Below, piece after piece: positions 21,856 through 32,902 of a stretch of 64,000 bases of DNA. Position 1 is the stretch's first letter. The number at the start of each line of letters is the position of its first letter. The notes under the pieces are model-generated. The model did not search any database, was not told where the DNA came from, and saw only the letters and a list, made by a program, of their open reading frames with translations. This stretch comes from Cymodocea nodosa (taxonomy: Eukaryota; Streptophyta; Magnoliopsida; Alismatales; Cymodoceaceae). The stretch is from contig CM072341.1 in the NCBI GenBank assembly GCA_036874045.1, positions 9,250,501 to 9,314,500 on the forward strand. The letters run 5' to 3'. The translations under genes were made by a program, and so were the position numbers.

Positions 21856-23606
21856 TATAGGATCGTATGGCTACACAAGAGGGGGGTGAATTGTGTATTT
21901 TTAATATTTTCTGAAATATAATTGAAAATTTAAAACTCAAAAACAAGTCGAAACATTGTTTTCATAAAATCATTTTTATTTAAGGTTTCAATTACAATAT
22001 ACAATTCAATTCTCATCAGAAATTGTAGATGCAATTATATTTCGATACCATGTTTCATCTATACAATTTCATAACTACAAACAGAGAAAACTAATTTGCG
22101 AAATTTAAGACATTTCTCCCTGTTTGCAATCTTTCTTCTTCTTCTTCTTTCTTTTTTAGCAATTCTTCAGTGACGAATATCTTGTCTTTTCATGCTTCAC
22201 CAAATTTGCTTTCTTTTGATACTTCAAATCTTCAATGACGAAAATCTTACCTTTTTATGATTCACTGAATTTTCTTCCACTTGAGAGAATTTTCCCAAAG
22301 AGGTGTTTTTGATCCCTGAAAAAGATTTTTCTTTTGGTGTGCAGGGATGGTTTGATCCTTCAAAAGATTTTTCATTTTGTGTGCAAGGACAATTTGATCA
22401 ACGAGAATTCTATGCCTTTTATACTGTATCTTCATTTCATGCATATCCTTCACGTTTAACCACTACTAGTTTTCCACTTCTCCACGTCTTTTCTTTTTCT
22501 TTCATCGAAACACGTACGTTCTAACCCACGTTTATATTTCAAATTTTCTTTAATCATCAGTCTTGGATCTTTGAAAAATTTCCTGAAAAATAAACTTTCT
22601 CGTCCAAAAATTTTTCATGTGTAATAAGAAGTCGTTACTTTAATGTTAACTAAACGAGTAACATAAGTATATATATATAACTTAACGTTTCTAACTTAAC
22701 GAGTTCACCATGTGCCATTTCACGTGACAAGTACTGTAGCTAACTCAACAAACTAAGTCTGTGGTGTTATGCTAACTGTAGAAACCAGCTTAACCTTTCT
22801 TTCGGAAGGTTAAATGATAACTCACCAAAAACAGTTTAAGTTTCGGATAGTTATGGATGTAAGTCACCGAAAAAATCTTTATATTATAAAACTAGTGAGA
22901 CACATGTCAAGACCTGAAAACATGACTTAAGTTATCTTTCGGATAGTTACGACTATAAGTCTCCGAAAAAACTTTAACTCACCGATTCAGTAATAAACAA
23001 ATGTTTTTACAATAAGAATTTTACCACGTGCAAAAATAACAACTTAAGTTTATAAGCTAACCTAACGCGTTGCCTTAGTGTTCAATATAGCAACTCAACG
23101 CGTTTAGTTATGTTAACTTAACGAGTTAAACATGTGCACCTCACGTGATACAATACAACATTCGTAACTTATAATTTCACCACATGTATAACACTAACTT
23201 AACGAGTTCGTCTCTTCTTTTACTCACTAACTTAACGAGTTATCACGTGACCTATTTTAACATTTAAGCCTCTAACTTACCGAGTTCTTACGTGACCTCT
23301 ATACAAACAAAACTCTAACTTAACGAGTTGTCTAAACATGCACTGTTCATGATACAGAAGATATAACATTAAAGCATATCATGCTTTTCAATAAAAACAC
23401 ACGTTAACTTAACGTTTTGCTAAATGAGAAATTAATGCAACGAAATGACTAGTTATTAACTTCAGATCTAATACAAGCAAGTATTTATATCAGTAAGCTT
23501 TTTCTGTTTTAATTGATGATTTTAATTTCTTTTCACAAGCAATAGTAATTGAGCAAATATGATTATTTTCATTCAGCACACATCATCAAAACAAAAATAC
23601 TCAACA
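21856..23606 (-). repeat. S1 5' LTR
   Basis: Partner of 12233-13985. Its minus-strand 3' end reads CTATA instead of CTACA (one transition). TATAAAAG is at 22416-22423 (minus). U3 (22640-23420) holds at least nine TAACTTAACGAG-type modules and several CACGTG boxes. The segment 23050-23330 is collinear with the U3 of the gypsy-type T2 LTR. Leader ORFs at 22262-22524 are not supported as genes. Confidence 0.92.
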
Positions 23607-23862
23607 ATAGAATATCTTCTAAGTCTTTGTTTTAGTTGAACTCTTATCCTTTAAGTCCTTTAAAAACTCGAACACTTATTTGTAACTCTTCGAGTTTTAC
23701 ACCTGCAAAATATGTGACTGAACAAGAAAAACTTATCTATTCGGTAGTCATTTTATAAAACTTGAACAGTTATCAATCTATGCATATAAAAACTCGAACA
23801 GTTATCTAACTCTTCGATTTTCATTACCGAACGCACATGGAAAATACGTGACAACTTAAAAC
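23607..23862 (-). repeat. L3 LTR, part 2
   Basis: Continuation of the L3 LTR interrupted by S1. The reverse complement matches 41560-41785 (CGAAGAGTTAG, GTTCGAGTTTTTATATGCAT, GACTTAGAAGATATTCTA). Short AACTCGAAGAGTT modules are present. Its right edge AAAAC (23858-23862) is the target duplication of the next solo LTR. Confidence 0.75.
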
Positions 23863-25461
23863 TGTAGGATCATATGGCTACACAAGAGGGGGGTGAATTG
23901 TGTTTTTCAATATTTTCAAATATAATTGAAACTTTAAAACTCAAAAACAAGTCGAGACACTATTTTCATATAATCATTCTTATTCAAGGTTTCAATTATA
24001 ATATACAATTCAATTCTCCTTAGAAATTGTAGATGCAATTATATCTTGATACCATGTATCATCTAAACAATTTCATAACTACAAACAGAGAAAACTAATT
24101 TACGGAATTTAAAACATTTCTCTTTGTTTGAGATCTTTCTTCTTCTTATTCTCTTTCTTCTTTAGTAATTCTTTAGTGACGAATATCTTATTTTTTTATG
24201 CTTCACCAAATTTGCTTTCTTCTGATACTTTAAATCATTAGTGACATAAATCTGACCTTTTCTGCTTCACTAAACTTTTTCCACCTGATACTTCAAATCT
24301 TTAGTGACATATATCTTACCTTTTTATGCTTCACTAAACTTTCTTCCACCTGAGAGTTTTTCCCCAAAGAGGTGTTTTTGATCCATGAAAAGATTTTTCT
24401 TTTGGTGTGCAGGGATGGTTTGATCAATGAGAATTCTATGCCTTTTATACTGTATATTCATTTCATGCACATCCTCCACGTTTAATCACTACCAATATTC
24501 CACTTCTTCACGTCTTTTCTTTTTCCTTCATCGAAATACACACATTCTGACCTACGTTTACATTTCAAATTTTCTTTAATCATTAATCTTGGATCTCTGA
24601 AAATTTGTTTGCAAAATAAACTTTCTCGTCCAAAATTTTTCATCAAGTATAATAAGAAGTCATTACTTTAATGTTAACTAAATGAGTAACACAAGTATAT
24701 ATATATAACTTAACAAGTTCCTCATGTGCCAAATCGCGTGACAAGTACTGTAACTAACTCAACGAACTAACTCTGTTGTGTTACGATAACTCAACGAACT
24801 AGTAATAAACAAATGTTTTTATAATAAGAATTTTACTATGTGCAAAAATAACAACTTAAGTTTTCAACGCTAACCTAAGGCGTTGCCTTAGTGTTCAATA
24901 TAGCAACTCAACGCGTTTAATTATGTTAACTTAACGAGTTAAACATGTGCACCTCACGTGATACAATATAACATTTGTAACTTATAATTTCACCACATGT
25001 ACAACACTAACTTAACGAGTTCGTCTCTTCTTTTACTCACTAACTTAACAAGTTTGTCTCTTCTTTTACTCACTAACTTAAGGAGTTCTCACGTGACCTA
25101 TTTTAACCTTTAAGCCTCTAACTTAATGAGTTCTCACGTGATCTCTATACAAATAAAACTCTAACTTAACGAGTTGTCTAAACGTGCACTGTTCGTGATA
25201 CAGAAAATATAACTTTAAAACATATCCTGTTTTTCAATAAAAACACACATTAACTTAGCGTTTAGTTAAATGTCAAATTAATGTAACGAAACAACTAGTT
25301 ATTAACTTAGTATAATTTTAGATCCAATACAGACAAGTATTTATATCAGTAAGCTTTTTCTATATTAATTAATGATTTTAATTTCTTTTCACAAGCAATA
25401 GTAATTTAGCAAATATGATTATTTTCATTCAGCACACATCATCAAAACAAAATACTCAATA
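23863..25461 (-). mobile_element. Solo Sire-type LTR with 5-bp target duplication
   Basis: A 1599-bp LTR of the S1 family (TGTAGGATCATATGG to ACTCAATA on the plus strand; the final CA is now TA). It is flanked by AAAAC at 23858-23862 and 25462-25466. No internal region is present, so it formed by LTR-LTR recombination. TATAAAAG is at 24442-24449 (minus). The leader has three units of the about 70-bp tandem repeat instead of two. The host sequence on both sides is L3 U3, whose unoccupied form is visible near 41525. Confidence 0.9.
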
Positions 25462-25733
25462 AAAACATTAAAAACACACGTGCAGATAACTTAACTATAC
25501 GAGTTTTTAATATAACTCTTCGACTAAATCGAAATGTTAACTATCCAAAAGTTTAACTATCCGAAAATCTAACCATTCGAAAACTTTAACTATCCGAAAG
25601 TTAACTATCCGAAATTTTAAATGAAACTTTTCGATAACTTATCAATATTTAATTACGTGACTTTAGAAAATATTATTTAGACTTATTTATAAACTTTAAT
25701 AAAGTATTTATCATCAAAACAAAATTTCTAACA
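25462..25733 (-). repeat. L3 LTR, part 3 (5' end)
   Basis: The LTR start on the minus strand is TGTTAGAAATTTTG at 25733. It includes a run of at least four TAACTATCCGAAA motifs (25535-25620). It matches 41253-41520 and 62447-62600. Confidence 0.75.
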
Positions 25734-26964
25734 GTCACTAACTCAAAATGATTAAAACACATAACACAAAGACAACTCTTGTGGGGAGTCAATTTATGAA
25801 GCTCTAGAGAAATCTTGATTGATTTGCAAGCTTTAATCTTCAGTGCTTTGTTGCAGACAAATATTCAGAGTGTTTGTAGGATTGCTAAAAAACCAATTTC
25901 TGCTACTATGTGCTGAAAATCTGTGTTCTCTATTCTTCTATTTTCTACAAATCCTATCTATTTTTCCTTCGAAATTTGCATATATGGAAAGGATTCTGGA
26001 AATGGTTAGATTCCTTGTGCAGTAATCCATTTCCAGTAACATTCAATTATAATTAATTTAAGATCTACAATCAAGAGATATCTTGCCAAAATAGTTAGTC
26101 AATAAATAGTAGTTGTAGATTCTGTAAAAGGAAAATCTTTAGAGAGTTTTAGAAAATCCGAGACTTAGAAGGATAGCCCACCAAAACTTAAAAACATTTT
26201 AGATAGTTAGAGCTAATGTTCTGAAAGGCCACTTAAGTCATGCATTTAAATTAAAACACGTGCCCTTCTGAAACAGTAGCGTAAAACATTAAAAGTAAAC
26301 TATCTGATGGAGAAAACGTGTTTCAGATACTTACAAAAGATAACTCTCTAATTCTTAAGGAATTTCAGATAGTTACATTCGTAACCTTTTGAAAAGTCAC
26401 TTGAGTTAGAAATAACATTAAAATTAACTATTTGAAAGTTAAAACAGATTTCGGATACTTATTGAAGGAAACTCTCCGATTCTTAACGGTTTTCAGATAG
26501 TTACATTGTAACCTTCCAAAAAGCCACTTAAGTCATGTGATAAGGGCATGACACGCATCCTTTAGAAGAAAGTAACCTAAAATACATTAAATCAGAAAAC
26601 TACTAACTATTCAGAACTAAAAAACTTAACTATCTGAAACCAAGAGCATTTCAGATATTTAGAAATAAAACCATCTGAATAGGGAAAAGCTTAACTCACT
26701 AAAGAAAAATTCTTTTCGAATAGTTATAGAAATAGTTGTCCGATCAACCAAGAAAAAGAGTTAACTATCCAATTTACCTATTTTGTTTAGTGACTTGCAA
26801 TGTAACTCTCCGATCAGCCACTAAACAAAAATGAAAACCCTCTAAAATCTATTTTCAAAAGATTTCTAAATATATAGAAGTTAGATAATTTCAATTTCAG
26901 AAGAATTATTGCTAAAATTATTTTAGAGATATTAAACACATGTTTTTCATCATCAAAATTAACT
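25734..26964 (-). repeat. L4: probable LTR fragment
   Basis: Noncoding, AT-rich. The minus-strand start AGTTAATTTTGATGATG at 26964 resembles a copia LTR start with T mutated to A, placed inside S3 integrase after VLVDDFS. The interior has CTTAAGTCATGCA, ACACGTGCCC and many degenerate TTTCAGATAGTTACA motifs like those of the other LTRs. The other end is cut by L3 at 25733. No ORF is supported; a 60-codon ORF at 25843 shows no family signature. Confidence 0.5.
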
Positions 26965-27402
26965 AGAGAAGTCATCTACTAAAACAAATACATATCATTT
27001 ACCACCAAGACTCATGATTCTAGTTGGTCCAAATAGATTCATATGTATAAGTTCTAAGACTCTCTTGCTTGATATATCAGTTTTAGATTTAAAAGAGTTT
27101 TTATGAAGTTTACCCAACTCATATGCATCATACATGAAATCCTTTGAGTATTTAATTTTTGATAAACCTCTCACTAAGTTTTGTCTAGATAATTTATGCA
27201 ATAGTTTCATATTTATATGTTTGATCCTTCTATACCAAAGATATGCATCACTACTTTCAGCTAGCAAAAATGAATTTAAATCAACTACACTAGAAGGTAA
27301 AGATAAAATACATATAGAGCCTTTTCTTTTAGAAATGAACTTAAGTTCATTTGTAATTTTATCAATAATTTTGCATACATTGTCTTCAAATAATACATAG
27401 TA
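26965..27402 (-). pseudogene. S3 GAG-pre-integrase and start of integrase
   Basis: Open from 27267 to 26995: LAESSDAYLWYRR, NLVRGLSKIKYSKDF, YELGKLHKNSFKS and RVLELIHMNLFGPTRIMSLGG, followed with stops by YVFVLVDDFS at the break. His/Cys positions are partly lost. The sequence stops at the codons for the first catalytic Asp region and appears to resume at 11942. Confidence 0.82.
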
Positions 27403-27651
27403 TTATCCATTATCAATTAGTTTTATAACACTCAGCAAATTAAATCTTAGGTTTTCTACAAATAGTACATTCAAAATAACACAAGTAGAAGTTATTTGAA
27501 CATTGCCCATACCTATGATTTTATCTTTGCTTTTATTTCCAAATATTACACTTCCTTTCTTGGTACTTGTAAAATTTTTTAGTAGGCTTTTCTGTCTAGT
27601 CATGTGACTTGATGCTCCACCATCCAAAATTCATTTTGATGTTGTTTTCTC
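27403..27651 (-). pseudogene. S3 protease (spliced-type junction upstream)
   Basis: The protease core reads MDGGASSHMTRQKSLL, so the active-site Ser of D-S-G is now Gly, and Trp before ILD is a TGA. It continues through NKSKDKIIGMGNV to LLSVIKLIDNG. The sequence before it joins gag directly (GAG|GAGAAAACAAC at 27652/27651) without the 1161-nt segment present in S1. Confidence 0.85.
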
Positions 27652-28313
27652 CTCAAACTCATCTGCCATGAAGCACACATGAGTAACGTCTTCTAACTCT
27701 TGTTCTTTTTCTAAATGTGAAGATTTTAATGATAATTCCTCATATTCAGACTCTTCTAACGTGTCATCCCAAGTGACTTTCAAAGCCTTTTTCTTGTAAA
27801 ACTTTTTCTGAGTTTTATGAGCCTTCTTCTTCTGATTTGTCCTACTTTGCTTTTCATTTTTCCTTATAAAACAATCAGGAGAAAGATGTTCAGGTTTCTT
27901 GTAGTTGTAACATACATACTTTCTAGATGAAGAGTTCTTTTCATTCAGTGACTTTGACATTGATGGTTTGTCATTTCTGTTTCTTTGTTGTTTCCTAGCT
28001 TTCCATGCTTTCTCGAATTTCCTAGTGAGCAAAATCAAATCCTCATCAAAATCAGTTGATATTTCAGAATCTAAATTAATTTTGAAGGCTATTTCTTTCT
28101 TCATTTATAATTTATTGTGACTTAGTGAATAATTTAATTGAACTTCATAAGTAGTTAAATTTCCTATAAGTTCATTTATAGTATAAACATTTAAGTCTCG
28201 TGATTCCTCAATTGATGTCACTTTCTAAGACCATTTAAAACTTAGGGATCTGAGAATTCTTCTCACCAAATCCTTCTATTCAAAATTCTTTCCTAAGCAT
28301 TTGAAAGAGTTTA
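27652..28313 (-). pseudogene. S3 gag C-terminal part
   Basis: Open from 28104: MKKEIAFKINLDSE, DEDLILLTRKFEKAW, a knuckle CYNYKKPEHLSPDC whose second Cys is Tyr (TGT to TAT), and KALKVTWDD before the join to protease. Upstream, 28105-28313 holds the end of the UBN2 region with stops. Gag N-terminus, primer site and the end of the 5' LTR are deleted; the coding sequence runs straight into LTR sequence at about 28314. Confidence 0.82.
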
Positions 28314-28899
28314 AGAATTCTATGCTTTTTATACTGTATCTTCATTTCATGCATATCCTCCACGTTTAACCACAATCAGTTTTCCACTCTTCACGTCTTC
28401 TCTTTTTCCTTCATCGAAATACACATGTTCTGACCTACATTTTCCTCTCGAATTTTCTTTAAGCATTAAACTTAGATCTTTGAAAAATTTCCTACAAAAT
28501 AAACTTTCTCATCCAAAAGGTTTTCCATCAAGTGTACTAACGAGTCATGTTAATGTCAACTAAACAATTAAAACAAGTAGATTTATAACTTAATGTATCT
28601 AACTTAACGAGTTCGTCATGTGCCAAATAACGTGATATGTACTGTAGCTAACTCAACGAACTAAGTCCATGGTGTCACGCTAACTCAACGAACCAACTAA
28701 ACCTATCTTTTGAAAGGTTAAATGCTAACTCACCAAAAAGTATTTGAGTATCAGATAATCAAGTTTTCGAAGTATCTAAAATACCTTTTTATCATAAAAC
28801 TAGTGAGACACATGTCGTGACTTGGAAATGTGACATAAGTTATCTTTCAGAAGGTTAGATGCTAACTATCCGAAATGAGTTTGAGTTTTGGATAGTTAT
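28314..28899 (-). repeat. S3 5' LTR, part 1
   Basis: Middle part of a Sire-type LTR on the minus strand (AGAATTCTATGC..TTTATACTGTATC region through the U3 modules). It is cut at 28314 by the deletion into gag and split at 28899 by S2. It contains AACTTAACGAG and TTTCGGATAGTTA-type motifs. GTTAT at 28895-28899 is the S2 target duplication. Confidence 0.85.
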
Positions 28900-30512
28900 T
28901 GTTGAGTATTTTGTTTTGATGATGTGTGCTAAATGAAAATAATCATATTTGCTCAATTACTATTGCTTGTGAAAAGAAATTAAAATCATCAATTAATACG
29001 GAAAAAGTTTACTGATATAAATACTTGTCGGTATTGGATCTAAAATTATACTAAGTTAATAATTAGTCGTTTCATTGCATTAATTTCTCATTTAACTAAA
29101 CATTAAGTTAACGTGTGTTTTTATTGAAAAGCATGATATATTTTAAAGTTATATTTTCTATATCATGTACAGTGCACGTTTAGACAACTCGTTAAGTTAG
29201 AGTATTATTTGTATAGAGGTCACATGAGAACTCGTTAAGTTAGTGAGTAAAAGAAGAGACGAACTCGTTAAGTTAGTGTTATACACGTGGTGAAATTATA
29301 AGTTACGAATGTTATATTGTATCACGTGAGGTGCACATGTTTAACTCGTTACGTTAACATAACTAAACGGGTTGAGTTGCTATATTGAATACTAAGGCAA
29401 CGCGTTAGGTTAGCGTTATAAACTTAAGTTGTTATTTTTGCACGTGGTAAAATTTTTATTATAAAAACATTTGTTTATCATTGGTTCGTTGAGTTATCAT
29501 AACACAATGGAGATGGTTCGTTGAGTTAGCGTAACACCACAGACTTAGTTCGTTGAGTTAACTACAGTACTAGTCACGTGAATTGGCACATGAGGAACTC
29601 GTTAAGTTAGAAACGTTAAGTTATATATATACTTTTGTTACTCGTTTAGTTAACATTAAAATAACGACTTCTTATTACACTGATGAAAAAAAATTTTGGA
29701 CGAGAAAGTTTATTTTGCAAGAAATTTTTTAGAGATCCAAGACTAATGATTAAAGAAAATTCAAAATGTAAACGTGAGTCATAACGTGTATATTTTGATG
29801 AAGGAAAAAGAAAAGACATGAAGAAGTTGAAAACTAGTAGTGATTAAACGTAGAGGACATGCATGAAATGAAGATATAGTAAAAAAGGCATAGAATTCTC
29901 GTTGACCAAATTATCCTTGCACATAAAACAAAAAATCTTATCAATGATCAAACTATCCCTACACATCAAATGAAAAATCTTTTCAGGTTCAAAAACACCT
30001 CTTCGGGGAAAATCTCTCAAGTGGAAGAAAATTCAGTAAAGCATAAAAAGGTAAGATAAATGTCATTGAAGATTTGAAGTATTAGGTGGAAGCAAATTTA
30101 GTGAAGTAGAAAAGGTAAGATTTACATCACTGAAGATTTAAAGTATCAGAAGAAAGCAAATTCGGTGAAGCATAAAAAGACAAGATATTCATCACTGAAA
30201 AATTGTTGAAGAAGAAAGAGAAGAAGAAGAAGAAGAAAGATCTCAAACAAGGAGAAATGTTTTAAATTCTACAAATTAGTTTTCTCTATTTGTAGTTATG
30301 AAATTATTTAGAAGATACATGGTATCGAGATATAATTGTATCTACAATTTCTAAGGAGAATTGAATTGTATATTGTAATTGAAACCTTGAATAAAAATGA
30401 TTTTATGAAAACAATGTCTCGACTTGTTTTTGAATTTTAAAGTTTCAATTATATTCGAAAATATTGAAATACACAATTCACCCCCCCTCTTGTGTAGCCA
30501 TATGATCCTACA
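28900..30512 (+). repeat. S2 5' LTR
   Basis: TGTTGAGTATTTTG to ATGATCCTACA. It differs from the 3' LTR by scattered substitutions and indels, for example the AATTATACTAAG segment near 29045. The TATA position reads GATATAGTAAAAAAGG, i.e. damaged relative to the 3' LTR. Three leader repeats lie at 30040-30200, followed by a (GAA)n-rich tract. Confidence 0.93.
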
Positions 30513-30514
30513 AG

Positions 30515-30526
30515 TGGTATCAGAGC
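30515..30526 (+). promoter_or_regulatory. S2 primer binding site
   Basis: TGGTATCAGAGC, two bases after the LTR end CTACA|AG; the initiator Met-tRNA type site of plant copia elements. Confidence 0.93.
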
Positions 30527-30712
30527 TTTGTTAATAATCTTTGATATAAAATCGATACCAACTTATAAAATATCATTGCTTATTCTGCCTTTCTTGTTTT
30601 CTAAACAGACATTAATATATGAGCATACGTTTAACTTTTTGATTTAAGGCTCAAGTTGTTTTAAAGTTTTTAGACTGTTTAAAATCAAATAGGTTGAAAA
30701 TTCTAAGGTAAG

Positions 30713-31821
30713 ATGGCAACTGGAAATGGTAATTTTTCTTTATATGAAGGCCAAAATCTTAATCGTCATCCTTTATTTGATGGAATACATTTTGAATATT
30801 GGAAATATAGGATGACTGTTTTTCTTCAAAGTATAGATTATAAGTTGTGGTTCATGATTTCTAACCATATACTCCGTTGTCTACCCCTTATAATTCTTGG
30901 ACAATTACTGAAAAAGAAAATGAAACTCTAAATGCTAAGGGCTTAAATATTTTATTTTGTGCATTGAGTTATGAACAGTTCAGTAAAGTGTCAGCATATA
31001 AATCTACTTATGAAGTGTGGCATGCATTAGAAGTTTCACATGAAAGTACTTCTCAAGTTAAAGAGACTGAAATAAACATGTTGATTCATAAGTATGAACT
31101 CTTTAAGATGCATGAAGACGAAAGTATTTCTGAGATGTTTTCCAAATTTCTTGATATCATAAACTCTTTAAAATGCTTAGGAAAGAATTTTGAACAGAAG
31201 GATTTGGTGAGGAAAATTCTCAGATCCCTAAGTTCTAAATGGTCTCAGAAAGTAACATCAATTGAGGAATCACGAGATTTAAATGTTTATACCATGAATG
31301 AACTTATACGAAACTTAACAGCTTATGAAGTTTAATTAAATGAATCACTAAGTCACAACAAACCAAAAATGAAGAAAGAAATAGGCTTCAAAATTAATTC
31401 AGATTCTGATATATCTACTGATTCTGACGAGAATTTGATTTTGCAGACTAGGAAATTCAAGAAAGCATAGAAAGCTAGGAAACAACAAAGGAACAAGAAT
31501 GATAAACCCTTAACGTCAAAATCACTAAATGACAAGAATTCTTCATCCAGAAAGTATGTATGTTACAACTGTAAGAAACCTGGACATATTTCTCTAGATT
31601 GTCCTATAAGGAAAAATGAAAAGCAAAGTAAGACAAATCAGAAGAAGACAGCTCAAAAAACTCAAAAAAAGTTTTACAAGAAAAAGGCTTTGAAGGTCAC
31701 TTGGGATGACACGTCTGAAGAGTCTGAATCTGAGGAATCATCATCAAAAACTTCACATTCAAAAGGAGAATAAGAGTTAGAAGACGATGCTCATGTGTGC
31801 TTCATGGCAGATGAGTCTAAG
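30713..31821 (+). pseudogene. S2 gag
   Basis: ATG at 30713 (MATGNGNFSLYEGQN). A 1-nt deletion near 30863 (CTAACCATAT against CTAAACCATAT in S1) moves the frame; 30877-31335 continues the UBN2 part (ALSYEQFSKVSAYKS, VRKILRSLSSKWSQK). Stops at 31333-31335, 31468-31470 and 31771-31773 correspond to CAA, TGG and CAA in S1. The knuckle CYNCKKPGHISLDC is intact with canonical GH. It ends ADESK at the precise point where S1 has its candidate 5' splice site. Confidence 0.88.
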
Positions 31822-32119
31822 GAGGAAACAACATCAAAATGGATCTTGGACAATGGAGCATCAAGTCACATGACCGAACAGAAAAGTCTACTACAAAATT
31901 TTACAAATACCATGAAAGGAAGTGTAACATTTGGAAACAAAAGCAAAGATAAAATCATTGGTATGGGAAATGTTCAAATAACTCCAACTTGTGTTATTTC
32001 GAATGTACTATATGTAGAAAACCTAGGATTTAATTTGCTAAGTGTTATAAAACTAACTAAAAATGGATATTAAGTAGTGTTTGAAGATAATGTATGCAAA
32101 ATTATTGATAAAAATATGC
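31822..32119 (+). pseudogene. S2 protease
   Basis: Joined directly to gag (GAGTCTAAG|GAGGAAACAACATC). The active site reads LDNGASSHMTEQ, i.e. D-N-G instead of D-S-G, a change that would be expected to damage catalysis. It continues NKSKDKIIGMGNV and LLSVIKLTKNGY, then a TAA and a little of the next region (VCKIIDK) before the pol deletion at about 32115. Confidence 0.87.
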
Positions 32120-32902
32120 ATATGAAATGCTTAAGAAATTTAATTTTAATGATACAAGGATTCGAGGAACTCCTATGAGTACTTCATTAAAGTTAGATAT
32201 TGATGATATAGGAAAATCAATAGATCAAAGAAAATACAGAAGTATGATTGGTTCTTTACTTTATTTGACTGCTAGTAGACCTAATATTATGTTTGCTATG
32301 TGTGTTTGTGCTAGATTTCAATCTAATACTAAAGAATCACACTCAATTGTAGTTAAAAGAATATTTAGATATATACAAGGAACTAAAAATTTCGGACTGT
32401 ATTATTCTAATGATAGTTCAATAGATCATATAGGATATACTGATGTTGATTATGCAGGATCTAAATTTGATAGAAAAAGTACTAGTGGCAATGTCAATTA
32501 TTAGGAAACAATTTGGTGTCATGGTTTAGTAAAAAGCATTTAGTTGATATAGCACTTTCTACTATAGAAGTTGAATATGTTATTGTTGCTCTGTGTTGCA
32601 CTTAGATTCTATGGATAAGGCAAACCTTAGAAGATTTTGGATTATCTTATGATACAACTGAGATTTATTGTGATAATAATTCTACAATAAATCTTTCCAA
32701 AAATCATGTATTACATTCTAGAGAAAAACATATAGAGGTTAGACATCATTTTCTAAGAGATAACGTAATTAAAGGAAAAATTAAATTAGAATTATTGTCT
32801 AGTAAAAATCAATTAGTTGATATATTTACAAAACCTCTAGATGAAAATACATTCTGCAACATTAGATTAAATTTGGGTATTTGTAGGTTATGTGATGTGT
32901 AA
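32112..32902 (+). pseudogene. S2 RT C-terminus and RNase H
   Basis: Resumes in RT at MLKKFNFNDTRIRG (32127-32504: KYRSMIGSLLYLTASR, GYTDVDYAGSKFDRKS), then after a frameshift SWFSKK..LVDIALSTIE, CDNNSTINLSKN, KHIEVRHHFLRD and FTKPLDENTF to LCDV at about 32900. The palm with the YVDD box and integrase are absent, as in S1. Confidence 0.86.

Larger units (their letters stand above)
12233..23606 (-). mobile_element. S1: complete but defective Sire-like Ty1/copia element
   Basis: Two LTRs in the same orientation (12233-13985 and 21856-23606), a Met-tRNA primer site and a polypurine tract frame a minus-strand internal region: gag, PR, RT C-terminus/RNase H, and a long accessory ORF. Integrase and most of RT are deleted. 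The flanking 5-mers are GAAGA (12228-12232) and ATAGA (23607-23611). Each is one change from GTAGA, the sequence at the equivalent unoccupied site in L3 copies at about 41785 and 62865, so this is a decayed target duplication. The LTRs are about 96-97 percent alike by eye. Confidence 0.92.

Noticed and set aside
25843-26025. 60-codon ORF as a small host gene
   Set aside because: Low-complexity, Leu/Phe-rich translation in LTR-like noncoding sequence with no start context or homologue in the window.
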